64,000 nt of DNA from Clostridiaceae bacterium (GCA_910575795.1 CAJTGE010000025.1:21714-85713); one strand, 5' to 3'; counted from the stretch's first letter, positions 46,840 to 54,741 are shown. Program-made: numbers and translations. Notes: generated from the sequence alone by a model not told the origin.

Positions 46840-47913
46840 TTATTGGTTGAACTGACGGGTCTGATCATACAGATCCGGGGTGGTAAAGAATCCCTCGGAC
46901 TGCAGCTCTGCGCCCAGAGGGGCCGCTGCATTGATGAATGCCTGACGGTCAATGTCACAGAAGGTTACGCCGCCCTCGCTGATCAGCCACTCCTTGTCCT
47001 TATTCCACTGATCCAGGGTTCTCTCAGAGTGATGGGAAGCAACCTCAGCCGCCGCGTCCTCAATGATCTTCTGATCCTCGGGAGATAAGCTGTCCCAGAA
47101 CTGGGTGGAGAAGCAAATCTGCTCAACCGGGTACGCATAGTCCACATCAGCCACAAATTTGGCGGATTCATAAAGGCCCGCGGAACGATAGGAGTCCTTT
47201 GAGCATTCGCCCCCGTCCACCACGCCCTGCATCAGAGCAAACGGATACTCAGACCAGGCCACGACAACCGGAGTCGCGCCCATGGCCCTGGCGTTCTTCT
47301 CGAAAATCGGCAGGTTCGGTATGCGGTACTTCATGCCAACCATGTCAGCCGGGCTCTTTAACTCCTTGTTGGCAAAGAAGATACGGGGGTTCTTCTGGAA
47401 CTCAAAGTTGATGACATGAATACCCTGACCGTCCAGCGTCTCCCAGATGGGAGCGGCCACATCGCTCTTTAAATAACCGATCATGTTGTCATAGCTGTCG
47501 AACGCAAAGGCCATGGACAGGATATTTAAGTCAGACTCATAGGTGGCCAGCGTATCCAGGGCGCACATCATGCCCTCCTGCAGCCCCACCTGGATATTCT
47601 CCAGCATCGTTGTCTCATTGCCAAGCTGCTCTGCCGGGTAAAACTCAAAGTAATAGCGATCGCCAATCTTCGCATTTACAATATCGCAGAACTCCTGGCA
47701 GGTCTGGGGCGCCGGCTCGCCGATGGCGCCGGAGTTGCCGAACTTTACAACCCGGGCATTTCCCGGAGTATCTTTTACTCCCGCCGCTCCGTTTGCCTCT
47801 GCTGACGTTTCTGCCGCCTTCGTTGCGGCCGGGGCAGAAGAGCCGCCGCTGCAGCCTGCGAGAGCGGCAACGCTCATTACAGCCGCAAGACTCATTGCAA
47901 TCGTTTTCTTCAT
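46840..47913 (-). CDS. TRAP transporter solute-binding lipoprotein, DctP type
   Basis: Extracytoplasmic binding protein (357 residues). The signal ends in the lipobox LAGC with C21 as the lipidated residue, followed by an Ala/Ser/Thr linker. The DctP fold shows ENIQVGLQEGMMCALDTLA, KNPRIFFANKELKSPADMVGMKYRIPN (the conserved Arg for carboxylate binding is in this segment) and YPFALMQGVVDGGE. It captures an acidic solute for the DctQM membrane proteins. It is separated from dctM by a repeat array. Confidence 0.93.
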   Translation of the reverse strand: MKKTIAMSLAAVMSVAALAGCSGGSSAPAATKAAETSAEANGAAGVKDTPGNARVVKFGNSGAIGEPAPQTCQEFCDIVNAKIGDRYYFEFYPAEQLGNETTMLENIQVGLQEGMMCALDTLATYESDLNILSMAFAFDSYDNMIGYLKSDVAAPIWETLDGQGIHVINFEFQKNPRIFFANKELKSPADMVGMKYRIPNLPIFEKNARAMGATPVVVAWSEYPFALMQGVVDGGECSKDSYRSAGLYESAKFVADVDYAYPVEQICFSTQFWDSLSPEDQKIIEDAAAEVASHHSERTLDQWNKDKEWLISEGGVTFCDIDRQAFINAAAPLGAELQSEGFFTTPDLYDQTRQFNQ

Positions 47914-47946
47914 AACAGTAGCCTCCTTTTATTTTCATTTTTTTGT

Positions 47947-48079
47947 TGTCACTTACAACTGTGCCTGTCACAGCTCAAAGAGCATCTGATACAGCTTATA
48001 TTGCATTTGTCACAGCTCATATTGAGTTTGATACAGCTTAACCGCGCCTGTCACAGCTCACTGCGCCTGCTGTAACTCA
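47947..48079. repeat. Array of 12-bp motifs phased at about 21 bp
   Basis: TGTCACAGCTCA at 47966, 48008 and 48049 alternates with TGATACAGCTTA at 47987 and 48029. A weaker TGCTGTAACTCA is at 48068 and a partial TGTCAC at 47947. Spacings are 19, 21, 21, 21, 20 and 19 bp, close to two DNA turns. The array fills the dctM-dctP gap. It could be a protein-binding array or a structured mRNA segment that tunes dctP expression. Confidence 0.8.
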
Positions 48080-48109
48080 TAACTGCGTCGGGGTTATTTC
48101 AGACGCTGT

Positions 48110-49405
48110 TCAGACAGCGCCGAGAAACTTAGGCAGCCACATCGTCAGCGGCTCCCAGAAGGTGGTCAGTAACAGGGTGATGAACATGGGAATCAGGAAC
48201 TGCACCGTGTACTTTAACGCCGCCTCAAACTTGTTGCCCGTGGCCTTGGCCGTCACAAACAGGGCAGGTGCCATCGGCGGGGTAATGAGGCCCAGCGTCA
48301 CGTTAAGAACCGCCATAACGCCCATCTGCACATAGCTCATGCCCAGGGCATTGGCCAGGTTCATCAGTAAGGGAGCCACCATGATCAGGATCTGCATGGA
48401 ACCGATGAAGCAGCCCAAAAACAGGAGCATGGCGTTCAGCACCAGGAGAATCAGGATCCGGTTTCCCAGTGACATCAGCAGGCTGGTCATCCAGCCAATC
48501 AGTCCGCTGGTCACGATCACCCAGTTAAATACCAGGCCCGTGGCGCACAGGCACATGGACATACCGGCGCTGGCCAGCGTCTCTTTTAACGCAATCGTCA
48601 GCATTTTCAGATTAAACTTCTTAAGGATGATGGAAAGAATCACACAATACATGGCTGCAACCACGGAACACTCAGTGGGCGTGAAAATACCGGCCATGAT
48701 TCCCAGAACCAGGATGGCCGGGCCGCCCAGAGCCGGGAGCGCTGTATACATGGATTTCATCCTCTCTCCCCAGCTTGCTTTGGGGGCGCGGGGACAAGGA
48801 ATATGCTGTGTCTTCACCGCAATGGGAACCCAAATCATCATGGCCAGGCCCATCAGCACACCAGGCCCCATGCCGGCCTGGAACATGGCCAGCGTGGAGG
48901 TCTGGCTTAAAAATGCCCAGACCACAAAGTTGATGGATGGCGGGATGATCGGTCCGATTCCGGCGGAAGCCGCTGTCACGGCCACGGAAAAGCTGGGATC
49001 ATAGCCTGCCTTGGTCATAGCAGACACTTCGATCGTTCCCAGGCCGCCGGCGTCAGCCAGAGCCGAGCCGGACATGCCGGCAAATACCATCGAAGAAAGG
49101 ATATTGGCATGGGCCAGGCCGCCCGGCAGATGGCCGATCCATTTCTCAAACATGCCGAACAACCGGTCAGTCAGCCCCACCTGATTCATAAAACAGCCCA
49201 CAAACAGGAAGGCGGGCAGGGCCAGCATGTTAAAATCAGCCAGAGAATTAGCCGTCTTCTGGGCAAACATCACAAAGGACTGGTTGTTAAATATAATAAA
49301 CTCAAAGGCAGAGGCCATCATCGCATAGGCAATCGGCACTTCCAGGAGAATCAACACCACAAAGGTGATAAAATAGACCGCCAGATACGGATCCAGATTA
49401 GTCAA
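48110..49405 (-). CDS. TRAP transporter large permease, DctM type
   Basis: Large membrane subunit (432 residues, about twelve helices) of a Na+-driven TRAP transporter. Conserved patterns include ALPAFLFVGCFMNQVGL, FAGMSGSALADAGGLGTIE (the SGS-type Na+ loop) and LNVTLGLITPPMAPALFV. The TTG at 49405 is chosen as start: it follows GGAGG by 8 bp and overlaps the dctQ stop (TTGACTAA). The longer ATG frame would run well into dctQ. Confidence 0.92.
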   Translation of the reverse strand: MTNLDPYLAVYFITFVVLILLEVPIAYAMMASAFEFIIFNNQSFVMFAQKTANSLADFNMLALPAFLFVGCFMNQVGLTDRLFGMFEKWIGHLPGGLAHANILSSMVFAGMSGSALADAGGLGTIEVSAMTKAGYDPSFSVAVTAASAGIGPIIPPSINFVVWAFLSQTSTLAMFQAGMGPGVLMGLAMMIWVPIAVKTQHIPCPRAPKASWGERMKSMYTALPALGGPAILVLGIMAGIFTPTECSVVAAMYCVILSIILKKFNLKMLTIALKETLASAGMSMCLCATGLVFNWVIVTSGLIGWMTSLLMSLGNRILILLVLNAMLLFLGCFIGSMQILIMVAPLLMNLANALGMSYVQMGVMAVLNVTLGLITPPMAPALFVTAKATGNKFEAALKYTVQFLIPMFITLLLTTFWEPLTMWLPKFLGAV

Positions 49406-49937
49406 GCAGACCGCCTCCTTCCTTTTCCACCGGAACACAGATGGATTCATCACCCGTCAGCAGATAGGCAGCCGCCTTATATACTGACATAATCAACATT
49501 ACCACACTCATTACCAGAACAGGCAGCGCGTAATAGTATCCCTTGCTGAAGGGAAGCCCGCCCACAGGCGGCATTTTCTTCTGCATCTGGAATAGCTGCC
49601 AGGATGCCGGGATGTACACCCAGCTAATCACAACCACCAGGAAGTTGGTCAGCGTAAAGATAACCCGGCGAAATCCCCCCGGCATACGGTTCATGATAAA
49701 TTCCAGAACCGCATGGCCATTGTCCCAATATACCGTACACCACCCCAGGCACATGGACCAGATCATCAGCGCAACCACCGCTTCGTCAATTCCGTAGATG
49801 GGACGCTTAAATACGAAGCGCATCACCACCTGAAGGAATAAAAGAAGCATAAATACAAAGATCGCATATCCCGTAAAGACTTCCAGGACATCATTCACTT
49901 TGCCAATCGCTTTTCCGACAGAACGCACCATCTTCAT
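49398..49937 (-). CDS. TRAP transporter small permease, DctQ type
   Basis: Small membrane subunit (179 residues) with four hydrophobic helices at about 20-40, 55-75, 90-110 and 130-152. LLLFLQVVMRFVFKRPIYGIDEAV and VALMIWSMCLGWCTVYWDNGHAVLEFI are typical of DctQ. It is the first gene of the island operon. Confidence 0.9.
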   Translation of the reverse strand: MKMVRSVGKAIGKVNDVLEVFTGYAIFVFMLLLFLQVVMRFVFKRPIYGIDEAVVALMIWSMCLGWCTVYWDNGHAVLEFIMNRMPGGFRRVIFTLTNFLVVVISWVYIPASWQLFQMQKKMPPVGGLPFSKGYYYALPVLVMSVVMLIMSVYKAAAYLLTGDESICVPVEKEGGGLLD

Positions 49938-50071
49938 ACCTCATACCGTATACTCCATAGCGAATACACATTCTCCTTTCCCTGTTATTTCATGTCCGCG
50001 GCGGCCGGCCTGTCCGCTTTGAAGCGGCGGGAACTGAAAACAGCAAATTGCCCGCCTCTCGATACAGACGT

Positions 50072-50119
50072 CATATATTGTTATAATATATTAATACCAT
50101 ATATTGAAGCGTTTTGCAA
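50072..50119 (-). promoter_or_regulatory. Promoter and candidate operator of the TRAP/hydantoinase operon
   Basis: On the minus strand TTGCAA (50114-50119), 17 bp, TATTAA (50091-50096) form a plausible promoter. The direct repeat CATATATTG at 50072-50080 and 50098-50106 flanks the -10 box. The block matches the AT-rich motif at 40733, fitting a GntR-type operator. Confidence 0.5.
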
Positions 50120-50384
50120 GATATATTTGTGCTTTTTGTGAGAATATCTGTTTTGGCGAACGGCGGGATATGGCAAAATGGGCAAACTGACAAAGCAAAT
50201 CCAGCAGGCCCGGCCGGGCAGAATCGCGCAGTGTGGCGCATTCACATTGCCCCTCATATGCGTTTCACCCAAACGCTTAACTTCCATCATGAAATGCCGA
50301 CATAATAAAAAAGGATAAAAATTGAAAAAGGGATTGACAGATATCATATTTCGATTAACAGTCAGATTAACAGGAGGTTATTCT

Positions 50385-50822
50385 ATGACAATTACGCAGA
50401 TCGTACAAAGTCAGCAGCAACAGCGGATTGGAGGGATTTCTCAGAGAACGCAGGGGAAACCCCATGTCAATCCCTATGGCACACCCGGTATGAGCCTGAA
50501 CGATGCAGGTGATTATCAGAAAATGGTTCCCGTGGACGAGGATGTGGCGCAGCAGGTCAGACAGATCGCGTTTGACCACATGAAAAACGGCTATGGGGTC
50601 AGTGATGGCGAGGACATCAGCAAGGTCATCCGGGACTATACGATGTCTCTGGCGCCGGAACAGCGGCTCAGCGCGTCCTGGACACTGAATGAGATGTTCC
50701 ACAGCGAGGCCGCCAGGCTTGGCGAGTTTGTCCATCAGCACGACCCGGGCTGGAACTGGGGCGAGCCTTTTGATACCGGCATTTTGGACGGTTACCGGCA
50801 GGGTGTGGATATACAGATCTAA
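50385..50822 (+). CDS. Hypothetical protein, duplicated in this region
   Basis: Protein of 145 residues, not recognised. It has a Gln-rich start (IVQSQQQQRIGG), no signal peptide and no membrane helix. The C-terminal part is aromatic (HQHDPGWNWGEPFDTG). AGGAGG lies upstream of the ATG at 50385. A second, internally deleted copy lies at 52124. It is the first intact gene of the accessory region. Confidence 0.65.
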   Translation: MTITQIVQSQQQQRIGGISQRTQGKPHVNPYGTPGMSLNDAGDYQKMVPVDEDVAQQVRQIAFDHMKNGYGVSDGEDISKVIRDYTMSLAPEQRLSASWTLNEMFHSEAARLGEFVHQHDPGWNWGEPFDTGILDGYRQGVDIQI

Positions 50823-50847
50823 TCAGTACGTCGAATAATAAATAAAT

Positions 50848-50860
50848 GTAACCGTTCAGA
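50848..50860. repeat. Half of a TAACCGTTCAG hairpin
   Basis: GTAACCGTTCAGA equals the left arm of the intact hairpin at 52323-52352. The right arm here is cut after CTGAACT, where the inverted-repeat element begins. Confidence 0.6.
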
Positions 50861-50872
50861 TAACACTGAACT

Positions 50873-50985
50873 AATGGCATTTAGTTAAGGTGTATATGAG
50901 CTATGGTTCATTGTGAAGAGGCCGCCGTCGCCAGCTCCTGTATCCAACGGAACCCCGCAACCGTGCCGCTTAACTAAATGCCATT
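50873..50985. mobile_element. 113-bp MITE-like element
   Basis: Perfect 17-bp terminal inverted repeats, AATGGCATTTAGTTAAG (50873-50889) and its complement (50969-50985), enclose about 79 bp without coding capacity. It splits a TAACCGTTCAG hairpin, as an insertion would. No target duplication is certain. The family of the mobilising transposase is not recognised. Confidence 0.65.
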
Positions 50986-51001
50986 GCTATCTGAACTGCT
51001 A

Positions 51002-51169
51002 CAATATTTTCATACTGTCAATTCATTTTCGACGAAATTGTTCGCGCTATTTTTCCCATCATATGATATACTAAAAGAGATGACGCTAATCAGGGCCAGC
51101 GCCGCAGGGATGAGTCGGCGTAAGCACGGCAAAGAGAAGGATGATGCAGGGACAGAGATTAAGAGTGTA
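51002..51169 (+). repeat. Duplicated upstream segment, copy 1
   Basis: About 168 bp nearly identical to 53154-53322, from AATATTTTCATACTGTCAA to GATGCAGGGACAGAGATT. In copy 2 it leads into an intact gene. Here the gene is lost after its first codons. Confidence 0.85.
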
Positions 51170-51314
51170 AGTCCAATAAGAAATCCTGTTTGAAGCGGGT
51201 GAATTTAGAAGCGTCCGGGACAACATCAAATCCGCAGAAATCCCGTATTTATGCGGATTCTGGCGTTTCGCAAACGCCTGCTAAGATTGATAAAAGCTAA
51301 AAGAAGGTGTAAAT

Positions 51315-51584
51315 TTGGAGTATGCAATACTAAGCAGTGAAAAAGATTATACAATATTTAGATTCCATAATCGGATTATCAGGTTTAAAACAGCATATTC
51401 ATTAGAGTATTACTCGTCTGTAAAAGAGTGGGAAAATGGTTATTTAGTTGTCATGGCAAAATACAGCCATAATAAAGAAGACGAAGAGGAATATATTGAT
51501 TTAATTCCGATTTTGGAAGATTTATATATAGATGCAGATAGTTTTGTAAGCCAAATAAAAGAGGTGAGGATTCGGTATGATTGA
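51315..51584 (+). CDS. Small conserved protein, first of a three-gene cassette
   Basis: Protein of 89 residues with a TTG start after AGAAGGTG. The segment RIIRFKTAYSLEYYSSVKEW (about 17-36) and EEEYIDLIPILEDLYIDAD (about 56-74) are strongly patterned and look like a conserved domain of unknown function (DUF7724-like from memory). It overlaps the next gene by 8 bp. The trio may be a toxin-antitoxin or stress cassette, but no activity can be assigned. Confidence 0.65.
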   Translation: MEYAILSSEKDYTIFRFHNRIIRFKTAYSLEYYSSVKEWENGYLVVMAKYSHNKEDEEEYIDLIPILEDLYIDADSFVSQIKEVRIRYD

Positions 51585-51798
51585 TATTCAGGAAGTAGCG
51601 GATGCGGCAGACGTGATTGTGAATGGATACGCATTTACAAAATGTCATTTAGGATTTCGGGTTCTTAATCTGAATCATCCGGAATGTGCGGCGGTTTTCT
51701 CACAGGCAGGTGAAGTGTTGGAAACTACAATGGATGATATTGAACTTGATATAACCAGAAATTATTTGGAAAAGAACAGAAAATATATGGAGGATTGA
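51577..51798 (+). CDS. Small conserved protein, second of the cassette
   Basis: Protein of 73 residues (MIDIQEVADAADVIVNGYAF...) with the conserved-looking core GFRVLNLNHPECAAVFSQAGEVLETTMDDIE. It is acidic, with no membrane helix. It overlaps the first cassette gene and ends one base before the DUF4160 gene, so the three are co-translated. DUF7723-like from memory; function unknown. Confidence 0.65.
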   Translation: MIDIQEVADAADVIVNGYAFTKCHLGFRVLNLNHPECAAVFSQAGEVLETTMDDIELDITRNYLEKNRKYMED

Positions 51799-51799
51799 T

Positions 51800-52081
51800 G
51801 TGCCGAAATACTATCAGTTTAAAGTAGCTGGATATTATTTGTACTTCACGTCATTTTGCACAGTTGAGTGTATGCATGTTCATGCCAGTGACAGGACATT
51901 AACCGAAGGCGGATCCGCCAAATTTTTTGTTAAAGCTAATGGTGACTGTGAGTTGCAAAACAAGGGGATTCTGAGTGACAGAGATATAAGAAAAATAGAG
52001 GCATTTATAAAAGATAATTATCATGAGATGTATTTAAAATGGGCGCAATATAGTAAAAATGGGTTTTACGGCGAAAATTGA
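51800..52081 (+). CDS. DUF4160 domain protein
   Basis: Protein of 93 residues with a GTG start after GGAGG. The patterns YLYFTSFCTVECMHVHASD (about 13-31), GSAKFFVKANG and IEAFIKDNYHEMYLKWAQYSKNGFYGE are typical of DUF4160. This family is common next to DUF2442-type genes and often proposed as a toxin-antitoxin component, without proof. Last gene of the cassette. Its base composition is clearly AT-richer than the genes before 50 kb. Confidence 0.75.
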   Translation: MPKYYQFKVAGYYLYFTSFCTVECMHVHASDRTLTEGGSAKFFVKANGDCELQNKGILSDRDIRKIEAFIKDNYHEMYLKWAQYSKNGFYGEN

Positions 52082-52123
52082 AACCATTTTCGATTAACAG
52101 TCAGATGAACAGGAGATTATTCT

Positions 52124-52301
52124 ATGATAATTACGGAGATAGTGCAAAGTCAGCAGCAACAGCGGATTGGAGGGATTTCTCAGAGAACGCAAGGGAATCC
52201 CTATGGCACACCTGGTATGAGCCTGAGCGATGCGGGTGATTATCAGAAAAGATACCGGCATTTTGGACGTTTACCGGCAGGGTGTGGATATACAGATCTA
52301 A
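52124..52301 (+). pseudogene. Deleted copy of the 50385 gene
   Basis: The first 100 bp and last 60 bp match the gene at 50385, with a 12-bp loss early. A 248-bp internal deletion (equivalent to 50524-50771) breaks the frame, since it is not a multiple of three. A ribosome site and ATG remain. Confidence 0.85.
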
Positions 52302-52322
52302 TCAGTACGTCGTATAATAAGT

Positions 52323-52352
52323 GTAACCGTTCAGATAACACTGAACGGTTAC
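52323..52352. terminator. Intact TAACCGTTCAG hairpin
   Basis: GTAACCGTTCAG pairs perfectly with CTGAACGGTTAC around ATAACA. It follows the pseudogene as copy 1 follows its gene. There is no T-run, so it may be a repeat rather than a true terminator. Confidence 0.55.
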
Positions 52353-52392
52353 AAATAAATATCTTTCTCAGATGATTTTTGACTTCCCCATT

Positions 52393-52938
52393 CTATAAAA
52401 GCAAATCCGCTATTTTAATACTCAAATCATCATAAATACAAGAACGGATATCGTTATCAAAGCTGTATTGGCCGGTCTTTTCATTGCTCTGAAAATCATA
52501 GATGTTGACGGTACGGTTCACAGGATTAATGATCCAATATTCTCTCACGCCTGCAGAACAGTACTTAAAAAGTTTTATGCCATAGTCCATCCGCTCCGTG
52601 CTGGGGGAGACAATTTCAATAATCCAATCCGGCGCGCCATTGCATCCATATTCATCGAGCTTATTTTTGTCACATATTACAGAAATATCCGGTTCAACAT
52701 AGTTTTTATCATCAGCGCTGAGAAAGACTGCAAATGGGGCAGGATAAACTTCGCAGTCTCCTCCCCTTGTATCGATGTAGTTTCCAATCCGTTTATCAAG
52801 CTGATGAATTAATCTCTGATGTATCCTTTTTGGCGGAGCCATGCTGTAAATCTGCCCGTCAATCAGTTCCGCCCGCTGTCCCTCTGGCAAATCGTAGATG
52901 TCTTTGACTGTATGGATTTGGTTCTGTGTTAATGCCAT
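52393..52938 (-). CDS. Uma2 family (DUF820) restriction-endonuclease-fold protein
   Basis: Protein of 181 residues with the PD-(D/E)XK core of the Uma2 family. RAELIDGQIYSMAPPKRIHQ is at about 18-37, PDISVICDKNKLDEYGCNGAPDWIIEIVSPST at about 83-114 (catalytic Asp in PDI and Glu in IEIVSP), and KLFKYCSAGVREYWIINP at about 122-139. These proteins are numerous in Firmicutes, and their nuclease role is inferred. It sits inside the duplicated block, opposite in strand to its neighbours. Confidence 0.88.
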   Translation of the reverse strand: MALTQNQIHTVKDIYDLPEGQRAELIDGQIYSMAPPKRIHQRLIHQLDKRIGNYIDTRGGDCEVYPAPFAVFLSADDKNYVEPDISVICDKNKLDEYGCNGAPDWIIEIVSPSTERMDYGIKLFKYCSAGVREYWIINPVNRTVNIYDFQSNEKTGQYSFDNDIRSCIYDDLSIKIADLLL

Positions 52939-53153
52939 GGATCATATTCCCCTTTCCCGATAAATTTGAGTATAAAGAAACCGGATATGTGTTTTAAAAA
53001 TCTATGTCCGGGTTCCCTTGCAGTTGTTTCATAATTTCCTAAAGGAGATCCCGGTTTTTGAGCAATACTCTTAAGGGCATGAAATCCCTGCTTTTCTCTG
53101 AGCTAATCGAATTCGGAAAAACATACAGGAACTCACCTATAAGCTCATTATAT
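52939..53153. other. Non-coding gap upstream of the Uma2 gene
   Basis: Holds GGGGAATATGATCC before the Uma2 start and scattered AT-rich sequence. No conserved element is seen besides a possible Uma2 promoter. Confidence 0.4.
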
Positions 53154-53322
53154 GTAATATTTTCATACTGTCAATTCATTTTCGGCGAAATTGTTCGCGC
53201 TATTTTTCCCATCATATGATATACTAAAAGAGATAGCGCTAATCAGGGGCAGCGCCGCAGGGATGAGTCGGCGTAATCATGGCAAAGAGAAGATGAGAAA
53301 AGGATGATGCAGGGACAGAGAT
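53154..53322 (+). repeat. Duplicated upstream segment, copy 2
   Basis: Matches 51002-51169 with few changes. It leads into the intact gene at 53304 and so probably carries its promoter. Confidence 0.85.
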
Positions 53323-53639
53323 TTACAGAGAAGGATTGGAAGCTTTTCAGGAAGAAAGCAGTTGACTGGCAGGAAGCCCATATGGATAAGCTCAATAAGG
53401 AATATATAGAGCTGTTAAGCCGGGATATGAACCCAGCGGATAAGTTCTGGGAGCTGGAAAAACGTGTCAGGAAAGATAAAAAAGGCGCAGGAGTTCAATT
53501 GGATATGAGACGATCCGTTCTGATTGATAATCTTGTTTCCCTTATCGATGAAGGCGTTATCCATTTTGCGGATCTCGAGGGCTTCAGCGATGAATTAAAG
53601 GAAACTGTAAAAATTTTTATTGAAAGGAGAATATTTTGA
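53304..53639 (+). CDS. Hypothetical charged helical protein
   Basis: Protein of 111 residues, strongly charged and helical (EKRVRKDKKGAGVQLDMRRSVL). The second half, VSLIDEGVIHFADLEGFSDELKETVKIF, resembles the short conserved proteins often found before MazG-like genes in Clostridia, but no function is known. Its stop overlaps the next start by 4 bp. A broken copy of its 5' end lies at 51150. Confidence 0.65.
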   Translation: MMQGQRFTEKDWKLFRKKAVDWQEAHMDKLNKEYIELLSRDMNPADKFWELEKRVRKDKKGAGVQLDMRRSVLIDNLVSLIDEGVIHFADLEGFSDELKETVKIFIERRIF

Positions 53640-53956
53640 ACAAGGAAACCGTTGACATTATCAGAAAGTTTATAGCTGATCGTGACTGGGACAAGTTTCA
53701 TTCACCGGGCAATCTGGCGAAGAGCATATCCATTGAGGCAAACGAGCTGCTGGAATGTTTTCAGTGGAGTGACACGGATTATGATCCGGAGCATGTCAAA
53801 GAGGAGCTGGCGGATGTAATCATTTATTGCCAGGACATGCTGGATAAGCTGGGACTGAATGCAGACGATATTGTACGAGCAAAGATGGTTAAAAACGCGG
53901 CAAAGTACCCTATAGAGAAGGTGAAGGGAAATGCGGTCAAGTATGATCAACTGTAG
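53636..53956 (+). CDS. MazG-like nucleotide pyrophosphohydrolase
   Basis: Protein of 106 residues of the all-alpha NTP pyrophosphohydrolase group. The metal-binding EANELLECFQW (about 33-43) and EELADVIIYCQDML (about 57-70) are the ExxE and ExxD motifs. It likely cleaves (d)NTPs, removing non-canonical ones. Such genes also occur in mobile and defence regions. It is translationally coupled to the gene before it. Confidence 0.87.
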   Translation: MNKETVDIIRKFIADRDWDKFHSPGNLAKSISIEANELLECFQWSDTDYDPEHVKEELADVIIYCQDMLDKLGLNADDIVRAKMVKNAAKYPIEKVKGNAVKYDQL

Positions 53957-54277
53957 GATGGCCCTGTTTTGAGTAAACGACAAAACTGTGATGATAATCG
54001 CAGCAATGACAGCGATAAATGTGCCTCATGCATAAGGCGTTGTTTTCACAACTGAGCAATCATAAAGGTCCGCCCGGGCAATATGGTTAGGGTATATCTT
54101 GCGGGATGAAAAAGGATCTTTAAGTGTACGTATTCTGTTCTGAATATAAACATAATTCCTGCAAATGAACAAAACAAAACCAGTTTATATTATGTAATAA
54201 TAATGCAAAAACGTGCAGATATTGTCAACTCATATTATTGATTTTATTTAAAGATTCATTAAAAATTCAAATTTTAC
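53957..54277. other. AT-rich non-coding gap
   Basis: Contains a run of short broken frames and, at its right end, the promoter of the BlaI-M56 operon. No intact gene or repeat is seen. Confidence 0.4.
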
Positions 54278-54323
54278 TTGAAAATTGGAGTAATATACCT
54301 TATAATATGCATCAGAGATACAT
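54278..54323 (+). promoter_or_regulatory. Promoter and candidate BlaI operator of cassette A
   Basis: TTGAAA (54278-54283), 17 bp, TATAAT (54301-54306) is an excellent promoter. Directly after it, ATGCAT and ATACAT (54307-54323) form an imperfect palindrome. Cassette B has the same promoter with a perfect version (ATGTATTAAAATACAT). Confidence 0.75.
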
Positions 54324-54345
54324 CTACAGAGAGAGGAGGAACTAA

Positions 54346-54738
54346 ATGTTACCATTGTTCCCGAAAGAAGAAGAGATTATGTATGCGATATGGGACATCG
54401 GACATCCATGCATTATTTCTGAGATATTGAAACATGATCCATCCCAAAAGAGAAATACTCTTGCCAAGGTTCTGGTCTTGCTGGAGAAGAAGAAATATTT
54501 AAAAGTAGATTCACTTGTAAAGACAGCTACGCGGTATGGAAGGGCCTATGCGCCGATCGTATCGAAAGAAGAATATGAGCATCAGAAAAATTTATTTTCC
54601 CTGGTAGAAAAGGATACCAGCGTGCAGAAGGGGGTGTTATCGTTTGTATCTACGTTAGTTTCGTCGGACAGTATTGACGAGGCATTTATTGATGAGATGA
54701 AGAAAATTATAGATACGTATGAAAATGAAGAGGATTAA
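54346..54738 (+). CDS. BlaI/MecI-type repressor
   Basis: Winged-helix repressor of 130 residues. The N-terminal domain (LFPKEEEIMYAIWDIGHPCIISEILKH, then KRNTLAKVLVLLEKKKYLKVD) has the BlaI layout, and the C-terminal half is the dimer helix region with SFVSTLVSSDSIDEAFIDEMKKII. In BlaI systems the partner M56 protease triggers repressor loss. The gene starts after GAGGAGGAACTAA and is 3 bp before the protease gene. No beta-lactamase gene is near. Confidence 0.88.
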   Translation: MLPLFPKEEEIMYAIWDIGHPCIISEILKHDPSQKRNTLAKVLVLLEKKKYLKVDSLVKTATRYGRAYAPIVSKEEYEHQKNLFSLVEKDTSVQKGVLSFVSTLVSSDSIDEAFIDEMKKIIDTYENEED

Positions 54739-54741
54739 TAC

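Noticed and set aside
47947..48079. Possible CRISPR array between dctM and dctP
   Set aside because: Repeat units are only 12 bp, spacing is 19-21 bp with spacers of about 9 bp, two unit types alternate, and no cas gene is near.
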